64,000 nt of DNA from Prevotella sp. (GTDB lineage Bacteria; Bacteroidota; Bacteroidia; Bacteroidales; Bacteroidaceae). Positions 36,134 to 45,507 of this stretch are shown here, piece by piece (within the stretch, counting starts at the first letter, position 1; each line of letters opens with the position of its first letter). The stretch spans positions 62,001 to 126,000 of the forward strand of contig JAILEG010000011.1 of assembly GCA_024688365.1 (NCBI GenBank), in the 5' to 3' direction. Under the pieces are notes generated by a model. The model was not told the DNA's origin, searched no databases, and was given only the letters and a program-made list of their open reading frames with translations. The position numbers and the translations under genes were made by a program.

Positions 36134-36248
36134 AAAAAGAAAGTTAAACTCATGTATGAGATGATTTCCCCATTAAACGATAGCCTGTGGCAATCATCAT
36201 AAAGAACAAAACTGATAACTTGAATTGAACTTTTAAAAGCAGAGAATT

Positions 36249-37664
36249 ATGAAGACAATGAAATATTTGATAGCAGGAGCATTGATGTTGGGAATGTCAA
36301 CTCCAGCAATGGCACAGGAAGTAAGCTATGCAGAGGCACTGAAGCCAATTGTATCAGCAATTGAGGCAGCTCCAAATGACCCGAAGGCTGCCAAGGATCT
36401 TATCAAAGTCTACCAGAAGACCTTTAAGAAGAATGAAGAGGCCATAGTGGCTTTGGGCAATGTCTACCTGTTGCAGCACAACTACACAATGGCGACCGAT
36501 GTGGCCAATAGTGTCATCAACAACAAGAAAATGAACGGCAGCAAGGCATACGTACTTCTTGGTGACATCGCAGCCCTTCAGGACTCTATCGGCAATGCTG
36601 GCGCAGCAGCCACGCAATATCAGACTGCAATCAGTCTTGACCCACACAACATCGCTGCTTACGAGCGCTATGCAAAGGTTTACCGCCACGTCAACTCAAA
36701 GGTTGCCGTACAGAAGCTTGAGGAACTTCGCAAGGTTGAGCCCAATTATCCGGTAGAGGCAACTGCAGCTGAGATTATGCTGAACGATGGCAAGTATTCT
36801 GAGGCTCTCTCATGGTATGACAAGGCTGACCCCGCCAACATGTCTGAGGATAACTTCTACAACTATGGCTTTGCATCTTACATTTCAAAGAAGTATGACA
36901 AGGCATTGGATGTTGTCAAGAAGGGACTGCAGAAGTTCCCTGGCAGCGAATACCTCAGCCGTATCGGTATGATGGCAGCCGTTGAGCAGAAGAGCTACAC
37001 CGATGCCATCAACTTCGCCAACGTGATGTTTGCAGGTAAAGGTAAGAAGGTGTCCAACGACTATGATGTCTACGCAAAGGCACTTCTCGGCAACAAGCAG
37101 TATGACGAGGCTGTTACCAATGTGAACAAGGCTCTTGAGCTTGACCAGAAGAATATTGAGCCTCTGAAGACCCTTGCAGCCATCTATACCGCACAGGGCA
37201 ACGAGGACAAGGCTTTGGAGGCACAGCAGGAGTACCTGATGAAGAGCAAGAAGGCCACATCTAACGACTGGGCCACACTTGCCAACACCTACATTGCCAA
37301 GGCTGAGGGCATTACCGACCGTGCAGCCAAGAACGAGGTTCTTGCCAAGGCCGTAGAGGTATATGAGACTATGGTAACAAAATTCCCATCCATCTCTGAC
37401 TGGATTTGGCTGAACGAGTCAAACGTTGCCAACATGATGAACGACCCGGACAAGGTAGCTGAGATTTATCAGAAGGTTGCAGCTTTTGAGGAGGCAAAAC
37501 CAAGTCTGAACGAGGACAGCAAGAGCTATCTTGAGAATGTCTACTATGGATTGGGCTACTACAATTCAAAGAAGGGCAACAAGGAATTGGCAGACGAATA
37601 CTACAACAAGGTGCTGAAGGTCAATCCTAACAATGAGAATGCAAAGAAAGCATTAGGCATGTAA
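36249..37664 (+). CDS. TPR-repeat periplasmic protein
   Basis: A 471-residue protein with a signal peptide (cleaved near AMAQ) and a chain of about ten tetratricopeptide units (for example AAATQYQTAISLDPHNIAAYERYAKVY and YYNKVLKVNPNNENAKKALG). It is the last member of the conserved exbB-exbD-exbD-tonB-pstS-TPR cluster. It is probably a scaffold in the periplasm; no catalytic motif is present. A perfect hairpin at 37693-37726 terminates the cluster. Confidence 0.85.
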   Translation: MKTMKYLIAGALMLGMSTPAMAQEVSYAEALKPIVSAIEAAPNDPKAAKDLIKVYQKTFKKNEEAIVALGNVYLLQHNYTMATDVANSVINNKKMNGSKAYVLLGDIAALQDSIGNAGAAATQYQTAISLDPHNIAAYERYAKVYRHVNSKVAVQKLEELRKVEPNYPVEATAAEIMLNDGKYSEALSWYDKADPANMSEDNFYNYGFASYISKKYDKALDVVKKGLQKFPGSEYLSRIGMMAAVEQKSYTDAINFANVMFAGKGKKVSNDYDVYAKALLGNKQYDEAVTNVNKALELDQKNIEPLKTLAAIYTAQGNEDKALEAQQEYLMKSKKATSNDWATLANTYIAKAEGITDRAAKNEVLAKAVEVYETMVTKFPSISDWIWLNESNVANMMNDPDKVAEIYQKVAAFEEAKPSLNEDSKSYLENVYYGLGYYNSKKGNKELADEYYNKVLKVNPNNENAKKALGM

Positions 37665-37692
37665 TCTTAAAAACAATCATTACATATAATCC

Positions 37693-37726
37693 AAGAGGGC
37701 GTTGGTCACATGACCACCGCCCTCTT
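37693..37726 (+). terminator. Hairpin after the TonB cluster
   Basis: A 9-bp stem (AAGAGGGCG/CGCCCTCTT), one mismatch and a further 6-bp stem (TGGTCA/TGACCA) with a 2-nt loop. A T-run is missing, but the position 29 bp after the TPR gene supports a terminator. Confidence 0.75.
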
Positions 37727-37953
37727 CAGTTTCCACACAACAGACTCTCTTTGGAACAATAACCATTACAGGCGAGAGTCCGACCCGTTACTTTCTGCCA
37801 GCACCGGACCAAACTGGTAGGAAAGACTATATACTATCAAGAACTGACAAACAGAACATCACACAGAAACAAGGACTGGCCTGCACACAAACTGTCATCA
37901 TTAATAAGTATCTGAAAGCGAAAAGGAAACGAAAATATAGCAAAATCAAGGTA

Positions 37954-37984
37954 TTGTGAGAATGAAGGAAAAAAACTAATTTTG
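37954..37984 (+). promoter_or_regulatory. Promoter of the TonB receptor gene
   Basis: TTGT, 19 bp, TAATTTTG: correct elements and spacing. The leader would be about 37 nt. Confidence 0.65.
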
Positions 37985-38027
37985 CAGGCAAATAAACAGA
38001 TAAGTTCATTCAAGATAACACAATAAT

Positions 38028-40199
38028 ATGCTGGACAAGAAAAAGACCTCGGCCTGCTTGCTGATAAGCGGATTAGCCATGATTGCAAACGCACAAGAAC
38101 ATGACTCTATTTTCATGGAGTCACAGCATCTGAAGGAGATACAGGTCACAGCCAAGTCAAAGGCACGCAAGCTGCTGGAGCAAGCTTACACATTGTCGGT
38201 CATCGACCTCACGAAAGCCTACACTTCCAATCCCACTCTAAACAAGATGCTCAACAATGTCACCAGCGTGCGGGTACGTGAGGAAGGGGGTGTGGGTAGC
38301 AGCTACACGTTCTCGATGAATGGCTTTTCTGGCAATCAGGTGAAATTTTTTCTCGATGGCATTCCGATGGATAACTTCGGCTCCAGCTTCAACCTCGCCA
38401 CACTTTCCTCCAACATTGCTGACCGCATTGAGGTGTACAAGGGAGTCCTTCCCGTCTATTTAGGTGGTGATGCCCTGGGCGGAGCTGTGAATATCGTCAG
38501 CCGTGTCAATGCCAATTATCTTGATGCAAGCTATTCCGTCGGATCTTTCGGAACCCACAAAATAAGCCTCAACAGTGCCTATACCAATCTGAAGTCAGGC
38601 TTCACCCTCCGCACCAATGCCTTCTACAACTACTCTAAAAATGACTACAAGATTTTAGCTCCCATTGTTGATCTGTCAACAGGACTGAACACGGGTGACC
38701 GCTGGGTGAAGCGGTTCAATGACCGTTATAACTCTGCTGGAGTGAGGATTGAGACAGGAATTGTCAATAAGTCCTGGGCAAACTACCTTCTTTTGGGGCT
38801 GATTGCCTCCGAAAACCACAAGCAAATCCAGACCGGTGCCACAATGGATGCAGTCTATGGCAACGTGAAGCAGAGGAGTTTCTCAATTATCCCAAGCATC
38901 AGATACCGCAAGGCCGATCTCTTCATACCAGGCCTTGACCTCTCTGTCTACACCACATACAACATTGTAAACACTCATAATATTGATACCGCAGCCGTCA
39001 ACTATAACTGGCTCGGCGAGAAAGCTGTATCAGCAAGCCGCGGAGAGGGCTATCTCACCAATGCAGCCATCCATGAACGACAGTGGCAGGGGAACGTGAA
39101 GCTCAACTATCTCATTGACGAGCATCAGAACCTGACACTCAACCACATACTGACATCCATGCGCCGCAAGTCGGATGATTCAGAGCATAAGGACTACATC
39201 ATGAATAATATTCCCCAGACGCTGACCAAGAACATCACCGGCTTAGGTTACCAGGTACGCTTCAACCACTGGAACGCCAATATATTCAGCAAACTCTACT
39301 TCCTAAGCACGTCAAGCCACAAGCTCTTTGACCAGTTCCTTAGCACTGAACATTACGAGAAGGTGAAAGCTCACCAGCATAATATCGGGTACGGCACGGC
39401 TTTCACTTATTTCCTACTCCAAGGCTTACAGGTAAAAGCAAGTTTTGAACAGGCTTACCGTATGCCGGAAGCAAATGAGCTTTTCGGTGATGGCTTCATT
39501 CAGAAAAGCAACACTGACCTAAGACCTGAAAACTCAAAGAACCTCAATATAGGTATGAACTATGACCGACAGCTTGGCAATCATCATATCATGGCCGAGG
39601 CCAGCTATATCTACCGTTACACAAAGGACTTCATCTACAAAGGTGTGAACTTGACCAGTGACCCTACGACTGCCTACCAGAACGTGGGCAAAGCCATTAC
39701 TAATGGCATAGAGGGCAGCCTACTGTACGAATTCCGCAATGACATACATCTTGGATTCAATATTACTTATCAGGACATCAAGGACAAGCAGAAGACCGAG
39801 ACAACAGCCAACACCTATGTAGGCGGCGGAACTGCCGACAATATAACCTACGGGCAGCGCATACCGAACATACCCTACTTCTTCTTCAACGGGGATGCAT
39901 CATGGAACTTCCATGACCTTTTCGCCAAAGGCAATACGCTAACCGTGGAATATGGCTGCGACTATGTATATAAATATTACCTCAGTTTCCCTGGTCTGGG
40001 CAGAACAACCAGCAAGAAATATATCCCAACACAGTTCTCCCACAACGCCTCCCTCACCTATCAGATGGCAGAGGGGAGATACAGCATAGGACTGGAATGT
40101 AGCAACCTCACCAACCAGAAGCTCTATGACAACTATCGGCTGCAGAAGCCTGGCAGGGCTTTCATGATGAAGTTCCGCATTTATCTGTCAAAGATGTAG
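38028..40199 (+). CDS. TonB-dependent outer-membrane receptor
   Basis: A 723-residue receptor with a signal peptide (cleavage near IANAQ), a TonB-box-like LKEIQVTA at about 33-40, a plug domain (SFNLATLSSNIADRIEVYKGVLPVYLGGDALGGAVNIVSR) and a 22-strand barrel ending in PGRAFMMKFRIYL. It has no carboxypeptidase-like N-terminal domain and no SusD partner, so it is not a SusC-type glycan importer. Pairing with a DUF4374 lipoprotein is typical of iron, haem or siderophore uptake in Bacteroidales, so a metal-chelate substrate is the best guess. DUF4374 gene starts 57 bp downstream. Confidence 0.9.
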   Translation: MLDKKKTSACLLISGLAMIANAQEHDSIFMESQHLKEIQVTAKSKARKLLEQAYTLSVIDLTKAYTSNPTLNKMLNNVTSVRVREEGGVGSSYTFSMNGFSGNQVKFFLDGIPMDNFGSSFNLATLSSNIADRIEVYKGVLPVYLGGDALGGAVNIVSRVNANYLDASYSVGSFGTHKISLNSAYTNLKSGFTLRTNAFYNYSKNDYKILAPIVDLSTGLNTGDRWVKRFNDRYNSAGVRIETGIVNKSWANYLLLGLIASENHKQIQTGATMDAVYGNVKQRSFSIIPSIRYRKADLFIPGLDLSVYTTYNIVNTHNIDTAAVNYNWLGEKAVSASRGEGYLTNAAIHERQWQGNVKLNYLIDEHQNLTLNHILTSMRRKSDDSEHKDYIMNNIPQTLTKNITGLGYQVRFNHWNANIFSKLYFLSTSSHKLFDQFLSTEHYEKVKAHQHNIGYGTAFTYFLLQGLQVKASFEQAYRMPEANELFGDGFIQKSNTDLRPENSKNLNIGMNYDRQLGNHHIMAEASYIYRYTKDFIYKGVNLTSDPTTAYQNVGKAITNGIEGSLLYEFRNDIHLGFNITYQDIKDKQKTETTANTYVGGGTADNITYGQRIPNIPYFFFNGDASWNFHDLFAKGNTLTVEYGCDYVYKYYLSFPGLGRTTSKKYIPTQFSHNASLTYQMAEGRYSIGLECSNLTNQKLYDNYRLQKPGRAFMMKFRIYLSKM

Positions 40200-40256
40200 A
40201 GACGTTCCAATCACTTGCAACTACTCATAAACACATCAATCCTCAAACATAGAAAC

Positions 40257-41480
40257 ATGAAATCAAGATACACAAACATCGGAAAAACAGTTCTCATCAG
40301 CATGACGACAGTCCTTACTTTCGCAGCATGTGATGATGACATGGGGAACACTGAGGTAGCCCATCAACCGTATGTACTCGCATTGGGCATCACTTCAAGT
40401 GGAACAACCACATATTACGCCGTCACTACCGACAACCTGACCGACTCCACCCACAACATCAGTGCCATAGGCCAGGGTATTGAGCAGAACGGTTATCGCG
40501 ACTACCAACAGGGCGGGCAGACTATATTCTCCATTGGTGGACTCGGAGTGACCAGTGCGACAGGCATACAACGGGATGCTGACGGATTCATCCAGGAGCA
40601 TGGCAACTTCGTCTTCAACACCACACCTGCTGGGTTCTGCCAAATTGATGACAAGACAATGGCAGCGATGGAACTGCCAACATCCACCAACAAGGGGGGA
40701 AGCCTCACCTTCTATACGGCAGACATCAACACACTTGCCCTCAACAACAAGGTTACAGGCACCACAGTCGCTCCAATGGATGAACATGAATGGCCCTACG
40801 TCACAGGTATGGCGCATGCGGGCAAGTATCTCTACGTCAGCTATGAGCCAATGAACCCAAACACCTTCACATCTGATTACGCTGACACATCGTTCGTGGC
40901 TGTCTATTCTTATCCGGAATGTCAGTTTGTCAAACTGATGAAAGATACCCGATTTGGCAACATCGGCTCATGGAATGCCTTCAACGGATTCCAAAAAGAT
41001 GAGAATGGCGACATCTATGCTATGTCGAACACATCAACAGCCAATGGCTTCACACAGTCGCCCAAGCACAGTGGCTTTCTCAGAATCAAGGCAGGGCAGC
41101 TGGATTTCGATCCGTCCTACAGCTTCGACTATGAGGCACTCACAGGACAGAAAGTCATCCACTGGACTTATGTGGGCAATGGCAAGGTGTTTGCCGAAGT
41201 CACCACACGTCTTGATGCACCCGCCTGGAGTGATGCCGACCTGAAGTGCTGTATAATCGACCTCATCAATAAGACCTCAATTGACGTTGCCGGCATACCC
41301 GTCCACAACGGCAACGGTGGCAGACGCTTTTCATGCCTTGCTGAGGGAAGTTCCGTCTACCTTCCCATCGCCACCCCATCGGGAGTAAACATCTACCATA
41401 CTGACATCACCACCGCCAAAGCCACCAAGGGAGCAAAGGTGTCGGCCAGCTTTGTTGCCGGAATATTCAGGATGAAATAA
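40257..41480 (+). CDS. DUF4374-family lipoprotein
   Basis: A 407-residue protein with a lipobox (TFAACDDD, Cys near 24). The body is a beta-propeller-like chain of short repeats (YAVTTDNLTDSTHNISAIGQG, GGLGVTSATGIQRD, YVSYEPMN). DUF4374 proteins are regularly encoded with TonB receptors for iron chelates and sit in the outer membrane or periplasm; their biochemical role is not established. I start at 40257 because MKSRYTNIGKTVLISM is a normal signal peptide. It is followed by a terminator. Confidence 0.88.
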   Translation: MKSRYTNIGKTVLISMTTVLTFAACDDDMGNTEVAHQPYVLALGITSSGTTTYYAVTTDNLTDSTHNISAIGQGIEQNGYRDYQQGGQTIFSIGGLGVTSATGIQRDADGFIQEHGNFVFNTTPAGFCQIDDKTMAAMELPTSTNKGGSLTFYTADINTLALNNKVTGTTVAPMDEHEWPYVTGMAHAGKYLYVSYEPMNPNTFTSDYADTSFVAVYSYPECQFVKLMKDTRFGNIGSWNAFNGFQKDENGDIYAMSNTSTANGFTQSPKHSGFLRIKAGQLDFDPSYSFDYEALTGQKVIHWTYVGNGKVFAEVTTRLDAPAWSDADLKCCIIDLINKTSIDVAGIPVHNGNGGRRFSCLAEGSSVYLPIATPSGVNIYHTDITTAKATKGAKVSASFVAGIFRMK

Positions 41481-41515
41481 GCAAACAAAAAAGGCGAGCC
41501 TTTCGGACTCGCCTT
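41481..41515 (-). terminator. Terminator of the ferredoxin gene (also after DUF4374 gene)
   Basis: The stem AAGGCGAG/CTCGCCTT (41491-41498 with 41508-41515) is followed on the minus strand by a run of six Ts (41492-41487), an intrinsic terminator for the ferredoxin mRNA. The same stem lies 10 bp after the DUF4374 gene stop on the + strand. Confidence 0.85.
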
Positions 41516-41544
41516 ATGAATTTAATCAGTAACAGGTTTGAACC

Positions 41545-41712
41545 TTATGGAAGGCTGATAGCCTCATTAGGACAAACTGATGCGCATGTACCGCACTCGG
41601 TGCAGGCATCTGCGTCAATCTTGTAGATGTCACCCTCAGAGATAGCTCCTACAGGACACTCATCAATACATGTACCGCAAGCGATACAGTCATTGCCAAT
41701 TACGTAAGCCAT
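41545..41712 (-). CDS. 2[4Fe-4S] ferredoxin
   Basis: A 55-residue protein, too short for usual ORF cut-offs. On the minus strand it reads MAYVIGNDCIACGTCIDECP and, after a 16-residue spacer, DACTECGTCASVCPNEA. Both halves have the CxxCxxCxxxCP motif, so it binds two [4Fe-4S] clusters and is full length. It is a soluble low-potential electron carrier of the clostridial type, likely used by pyruvate:ferredoxin oxidoreductase or radical SAM and hydrogenase systems. It has its own terminator at 41481-41515. Confidence 0.95.
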   Translation of the reverse strand: MAYVIGNDCIACGTCIDECPVGAISEGDIYKIDADACTECGTCASVCPNEAISLP

Positions 41713-41988
41713 AATATAATATACTTTATAATGTTAATAATGTTTTTGTATTATAGCAGGTCTCATACCTACTTTTGATGGCACAAAGATAAGAAGAAAA
41801 TCTCTAATACCTAAACATAATGAGGAAAATCATAAATATTTAGACGGCATAAAAATAGTTGGTGAAGCTAACGGCCAAGGGGCAACGGGTAAACAAAGAA
41901 ACCTGTGGCTGGCAGGCTGACAATCTAAACAGAGGAACATACGCATGAAAGACAATAAAAGACAGAAAGAGACGTTATAAGACAGATT

Positions 41989-42735
41989 ATGAAACGAATA
42001 ATAACAGCCCTTACCCTGCTGACCCTCACCCTTGTCGGCCAAGCTCAGGAACGAACCGTACAGAACCGTCCTTACACGGATTTGCGCGACTTCCACTTTG
42101 GTGTACTTGTAGGGACGCATCTGCAAGACCTTGAGCTGACGAATGTCGGGCCACAAATGATTGACCTTGATGATGGTAACGGATTGGTTGAAAAGGTCAT
42201 CTCAGCGGACCAGGACCGATGGGATGCCGGCTTCACTGTCGGCGTGCTGGGCGAGCTGCGCCTCAACACCACCCTACAGCTACGCGTGGCGCCTGCCATG
42301 TACTTTGGTACACGGCACATAACTTTCCACAATCTGACAGATCTCAATGCCAATGGCGAGCCAACCGAGCAGATACAGGAAATGAAGACGGCCTACATCT
42401 CCTGTGCCTTCGACCTTATCGCCGCCGCTCCCCGGTTCAACAACCACCGCCCCTACGCAATGTTAGGCATCAACCCGATGCTTAATCTCTCTGGGAAGGA
42501 CAATGAGTATATCAAATTGAAGAAGAGTGATGTGTTCTTAGAGGTAGGCCTGGGCTGTGACTTCTATCTGCCCTACTTCAAACTGCGCCCCGAGCTGAAG
42601 TTCATGTACAGCCTCAGCAACAGCCTTGACAAGAACCACGCCAAGAACCTTCGTGACAAGAACATGCTCATGTACACCAACTCCGTCAGCGAGGCACGGT
42701 CGAAGATTATTGCCCTCACGTTCTACTTTGAGTAA
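41989..42735 (+). CDS. porT: PorT-family outer-membrane protein (type IX secretion)
   Basis: A 248-residue protein with a signal peptide (near GQAQ) and eight amphipathic strands ending in SKIIALTFYFE. The segments RDFHFGVLVGTHLQDL and APRFNNHRPYAMLGINPMLNLSGKDN match PorT of Porphyromonas gingivalis (about the same length). PorT is an outer-membrane protein needed for the type IX secretion system. With gldH in the same window, a T9SS or a remnant of one is likely in this organism. It is followed by a hairpin terminator at 42864. Confidence 0.8.
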   Translation: MKRIITALTLLTLTLVGQAQERTVQNRPYTDLRDFHFGVLVGTHLQDLELTNVGPQMIDLDDGNGLVEKVISADQDRWDAGFTVGVLGELRLNTTLQLRVAPAMYFGTRHITFHNLTDLNANGEPTEQIQEMKTAYISCAFDLIAAAPRFNNHRPYAMLGINPMLNLSGKDNEYIKLKKSDVFLEVGLGCDFYLPYFKLRPELKFMYSLSNSLDKNHAKNLRDKNMLMYTNSVSEARSKIIALTFYFE

Positions 42736-42863
42736 TGGAGAGGCTCACCCAAACTGAAATCCAACATTATAATCAGGAAAGTCCTCTGCCAGAAGAAAGC
42801 CAGCCATAGAGAAACTTTGGAATTACACCCCACACCCGGTTATCCCTACCAATAAAAACAAAC

Positions 42864-42912
42864 ATTCCTGCCTTCCGTCTTTTGCAAAGAGCTTTAGACT
42901 GAAGGCAGGAAT
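42864..42912. terminator. Hairpin between porT and the 5'-nucleotidase gene
   Basis: A 12-bp stem (42864-42875 with 42901-42912), one mismatch and a GTCT/AGAC inner stem. It lies between convergent genes and can serve both. Confidence 0.8.
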
Positions 42913-42954
42913 ATCTGTTATAAATTCGCCAAGCATAAAGACTTGACGGGCAAC

Positions 42955-43794
42955 CTACTTTTTCTTACTCAGATTCAACACCATCTTGCCCACAAAGATA
43001 GCATGCTTGCCATTCTGGTCATCACCTACAGCCTTACCGTCAAGATCCTTCACATACTCCAGCTTCGTAAGGTAAGTATGCGAATGGCCTCCAAGGACAA
43101 GGTCGAGCCCGTGGGTGCCAGCTATCAGTTCCTCATCACTGATGCCCTCAACGTCCCAACCAAGGTGAGACAGGCAGATGATGACGTCACATTTCTTGGC
43201 CTTCAGGGCGTAGACAACCTGCTGGGCTGTCTGAATAGGGTCATTGTAGACTATCTTGCCATAGTTGTTCTTCGCAACCAGGCCCTCCAGTTGTGGCCCT
43301 ATTCCAAAGACTCCCACCCTCACACCATTGCGTTTCAGAATGATGTAAGGCTTCACTAATCCCTCCAAGGGAGTACCAGTGAAATCATAGTTGGCACAGA
43401 CGATGGGGAAGTTGGCCATCTTGAAGAGACGTGCCATGTTGTCGAGTCCGAAGTCGAACTCATGATTGCCGATGGTCACGGCATCATAGTGCATCTGGTT
43501 CATCAGTCCCACCTCAACGTCACCCTTGAACATTGTATAATAAGGAGAGCCCTGGGAGAAGTCGCCGCTGTCAAAGAGCAGCAGGTCAGGTGTCTTGGCC
43601 CGTTCCTCTTTCAGCATGGATATACGGCGGATGAATCCTCCACGTCCCGCCTTCATCGTGTCGGCAAGGTTCGGATTAAGCGGATAAATCTGACTGTGCG
43701 CATCATTCGTATGCAGGATGGTCAGCTGTTTGGTCTGTCCGAAGGCCAGCACAGCCATCAGGCAGAAAGTCATCAGTAATATGTTTCTTTTCAT
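42955..43794 (-). CDS. 5'-nucleotidase/UshA-type metallophosphatase domain protein
   Basis: A 279-residue protein with a signal peptide. It has the complete calcineurin-like metal site: TILHTNDAHSQ, LLFDSGDFSQGSPYY, VTIGNHEFDFG and VLGGHSHTYL. It lacks the C-terminal substrate-binding domain, which is the gene just upstream on the same strand (43860-44624). Together they equal one normal UshA-type enzyme that dephosphorylates nucleotides in the periplasm. The gap between them is 65 bp, so a simple frameshift is not the explanation; both have their own secretion signals. Confidence 0.9.
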   Translation of the reverse strand: MKRNILLMTFCLMAVLAFGQTKQLTILHTNDAHSQIYPLNPNLADTMKAGRGGFIRRISMLKEERAKTPDLLLFDSGDFSQGSPYYTMFKGDVEVGLMNQMHYDAVTIGNHEFDFGLDNMARLFKMANFPIVCANYDFTGTPLEGLVKPYIILKRNGVRVGVFGIGPQLEGLVAKNNYGKIVYNDPIQTAQQVVYALKAKKCDVIICLSHLGWDVEGISDEELIAGTHGLDLVLGGHSHTYLTKLEYVKDLDGKAVGDDQNGKHAIFVGKMVLNLSKKK

Positions 43795-43859
43795 TGTTCT
43801 AAGTCTTTATGCCCCGCTACCGGGGAGAAGGTATTTATAATCAGCATTTCTCGTTTCTA

Positions 43860-44624
43860 TTACTCCACACGGATGCGCCCTTCTGTATGTGAGTTGACCA
43901 CTTTCCCCTGAGCGGTCTGCTCCTTGAAATAATTCATGATAATGAAACGGGTATTGTTGCTCTCCTCCTGCGGAGACACAACCTTGGTTCCAGCCTTGAA
44001 AGCCTCCATCTTGTCATTGCCCTGTGCCAGATAGTCGAGTGTGGCAATGCGGTAAGATGCCTTCGGATCAACCTCTTTTCCATTCAGTCGTGCCGACTTC
44101 AATTGGCCATCATGGGTAAAGACCAACTCAACACCATGACTGACAGCCTCACCACCGGTATGCGCCATCTCGCTGAACAGCTGCAGTACCTTCTCACCCG
44201 TGAGCGTGAGGAAGCAGATTTTGTTCTCAAACGGAGCAATGTCAAGCACGTCACCGTAGGTTACCTTACCTTTCGACAGGGCAGCACGGATACCTCCCAT
44301 GTTATAAACGCCGAAGTCGACAGTCTCATGATAATCACGTGCGCCCCACACCATGATGTCAGCCAAAAGATTGGAGAGGTCACTTTCCGGGCGATGGGCA
44401 GCCATGTCATGAGCCACCTCGCCAACAACAGGCCCCATCACCGAGTCTACTTTTTGCTTGAATGGAATCATGAACTGTGTAGCCTCTGCATCGGGGACTG
44501 CATCATAATGGCTGTCAACCAGCACACGGCTGCGCTGCACTCCTGCCAACTGATAGTGGGAGGTACATCCCACACCTGTGAGCAAAACTGACAAGCCAAA
44601 CAGATAAATTGTTTTTCTATACAT
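43860..44624 (-). CDS. 5'-nucleotidase C-terminal domain lipoprotein
   Basis: A 254-residue protein starting at 44624 with a lipobox (TGVGC). The rest is the UshA C-terminal domain: LSNLLADIMVWGARDYHETVDFGVYNMGGIR, APFENKICFLTLTGEKVLQLF and ASYRIATLDYLAQGNDKMEAF. This domain binds the nucleotide base. It is translated before the metallophosphatase gene, the reverse of the domain order in the fused enzyme. The 36 upstream codons in the frame are hydrophobic and cross a minus-strand -7-like CAAAAGTA (44647-44654), so they are rejected. Confidence 0.88.
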   Translation of the reverse strand: MYRKTIYLFGLSVLLTGVGCTSHYQLAGVQRSRVLVDSHYDAVPDAEATQFMIPFKQKVDSVMGPVVGEVAHDMAAHRPESDLSNLLADIMVWGARDYHETVDFGVYNMGGIRAALSKGKVTYGDVLDIAPFENKICFLTLTGEKVLQLFSEMAHTGGEAVSHGVELVFTHDGQLKSARLNGKEVDPKASYRIATLDYLAQGNDKMEAFKAGTKVVSPQEESNNTRFIIMNYFKEQTAQGKVVNSHTEGRIRVE

Positions 44625-45090
44625 AATATTACGGCTTTGTTTGTTGCAAAAGTAAGAAAAAAAACTGAATAAAACCAGACCTATTGAGAAAAGAGCCTGT
44701 TTTCCGCACATCCCTTCCCTGCCTCTGGCCATCCGGATTCTCCTCTTCCTTTCTTTGCTGCTTCTTTCCTGTAAGCCCAGCTAAGGTACAGAAAACATTG
44801 CAGCTTTACCTGCAAAGCCATTTTCCATAAGATGCGAGGCACTCATCTCAATGACACATGCACAATCAAATCTCTTTTAAGGAATGGCAAACAACTGGAA
44901 ACGAAGATCTTACGGCAAACATTTAAAACAGCAACTGGCAATAATAAAAGCAATTTCAATGCGATTTTGCTTGGCGGGTTGAGAAAAAAGCAGTAACTTT
45001 GCACCGCTTTTCGGCGTAACCGCTGATCGTGGAAGAGTCATGAGTCATGTTACGTTGGAACGACAAACAATATTTAATTAATAAAAGCAA
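44625..45090. other. Divergent intergenic region
   Basis: A 466-bp gap. It contains a minus-strand -7-like element (44647-44654), about 300 bp with no feature I can name, and the rplS promoter at 44971-45001 with a 90-nt leader. Confidence 0.5.
44971..45001 (+). promoter_or_regulatory. Promoter of rplS
   Basis: TTGG, 19 bp, TAACTTTG: good match. The leader of about 82 nt could hold regulatory structure, though I see no clear L19-binding fold. Confidence 0.65.
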
Positions 45091-45450
45091 ATGGATTTAA
45101 TTAAAGTTGCTGAGGAAGCATTTGCAACCGGCAAGCAGTTCCCAGAGTTCAGAGCTGGTGACACTGTAACAGTCGCTTACAAAATCGTCGAGGGTAACAA
45201 GCAGCGTATTCAGCTCTACCGTGGCGTAGTCATCAAGATCTCCGGTCATGGCGAGAAGAAGCGTTTCACTGTCCGCAAGATGTCTGGCACCGTAGGTGTT
45301 GAGCGTATCTTCCCTATTGAGTCACCGAACATCGATTCTATCGAGGTGAACAAGCGTGGTAAGGTTCGCCGTGCCAAGCTCTACTATCTGCGTAAGCTCA
45401 CTGGTAAGGCTGCACGTATCAAGGAAAAGAGAAACATTACTGCAAAGTAA
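45091..45450 (+). CDS. rplS: Ribosomal protein L19
   Basis: A 119-residue protein of the normal length for L19. [29 protein letters not shown] and [17 protein letters not shown] are the family blocks. It binds at the 30S-50S interface. In many bacteria rplS follows trmD and rimM; here it is alone with its own promoter and terminator. Confidence 0.97.
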   Translation: MDLIKVAEEAFATGKQFPEFRAGDTVTVAYKIVEGNKQRIQLYRGVVIKISGHGEKKRFTVRKMSGTVGVERIFPIESPNIDSIEVNKRGKVRRAKLYYLRKLTGKAARIKEKRNITAK

Positions 45451-45472
45451 ACCCTTGGGAATTCCCAGAAAT

Positions 45473-45507
45473 AAAAAGTCCGAAACCACTACAGTTTCGG
45501 ACTTTTT
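45473..45507. terminator. Bidirectional terminator after rplS
   Basis: A perfect 14-bp stem (45473-45486 with 45494-45507) with A-run on one side and T-run on the other, so it acts on both strands. The minus gene at 45507 ends inside it. Confidence 0.9.

Larger units (their letters stand above)
37665..38027. other. Intergenic region before the TonB receptor
   Basis: A 363-bp gap with the terminator hairpin at 37693-37726 and the promoter at 37954-37984. I looked for and did not see a riboswitch-like or Fur-like palindrome in the remaining 220 bp. Confidence 0.5.

Noticed and set aside
44625..44732. 36-codon extension of the 5'-nucleotidase C-domain lipoprotein
   Set aside because: It would bury the lipobox signal peptide and overlaps a -7-like element.
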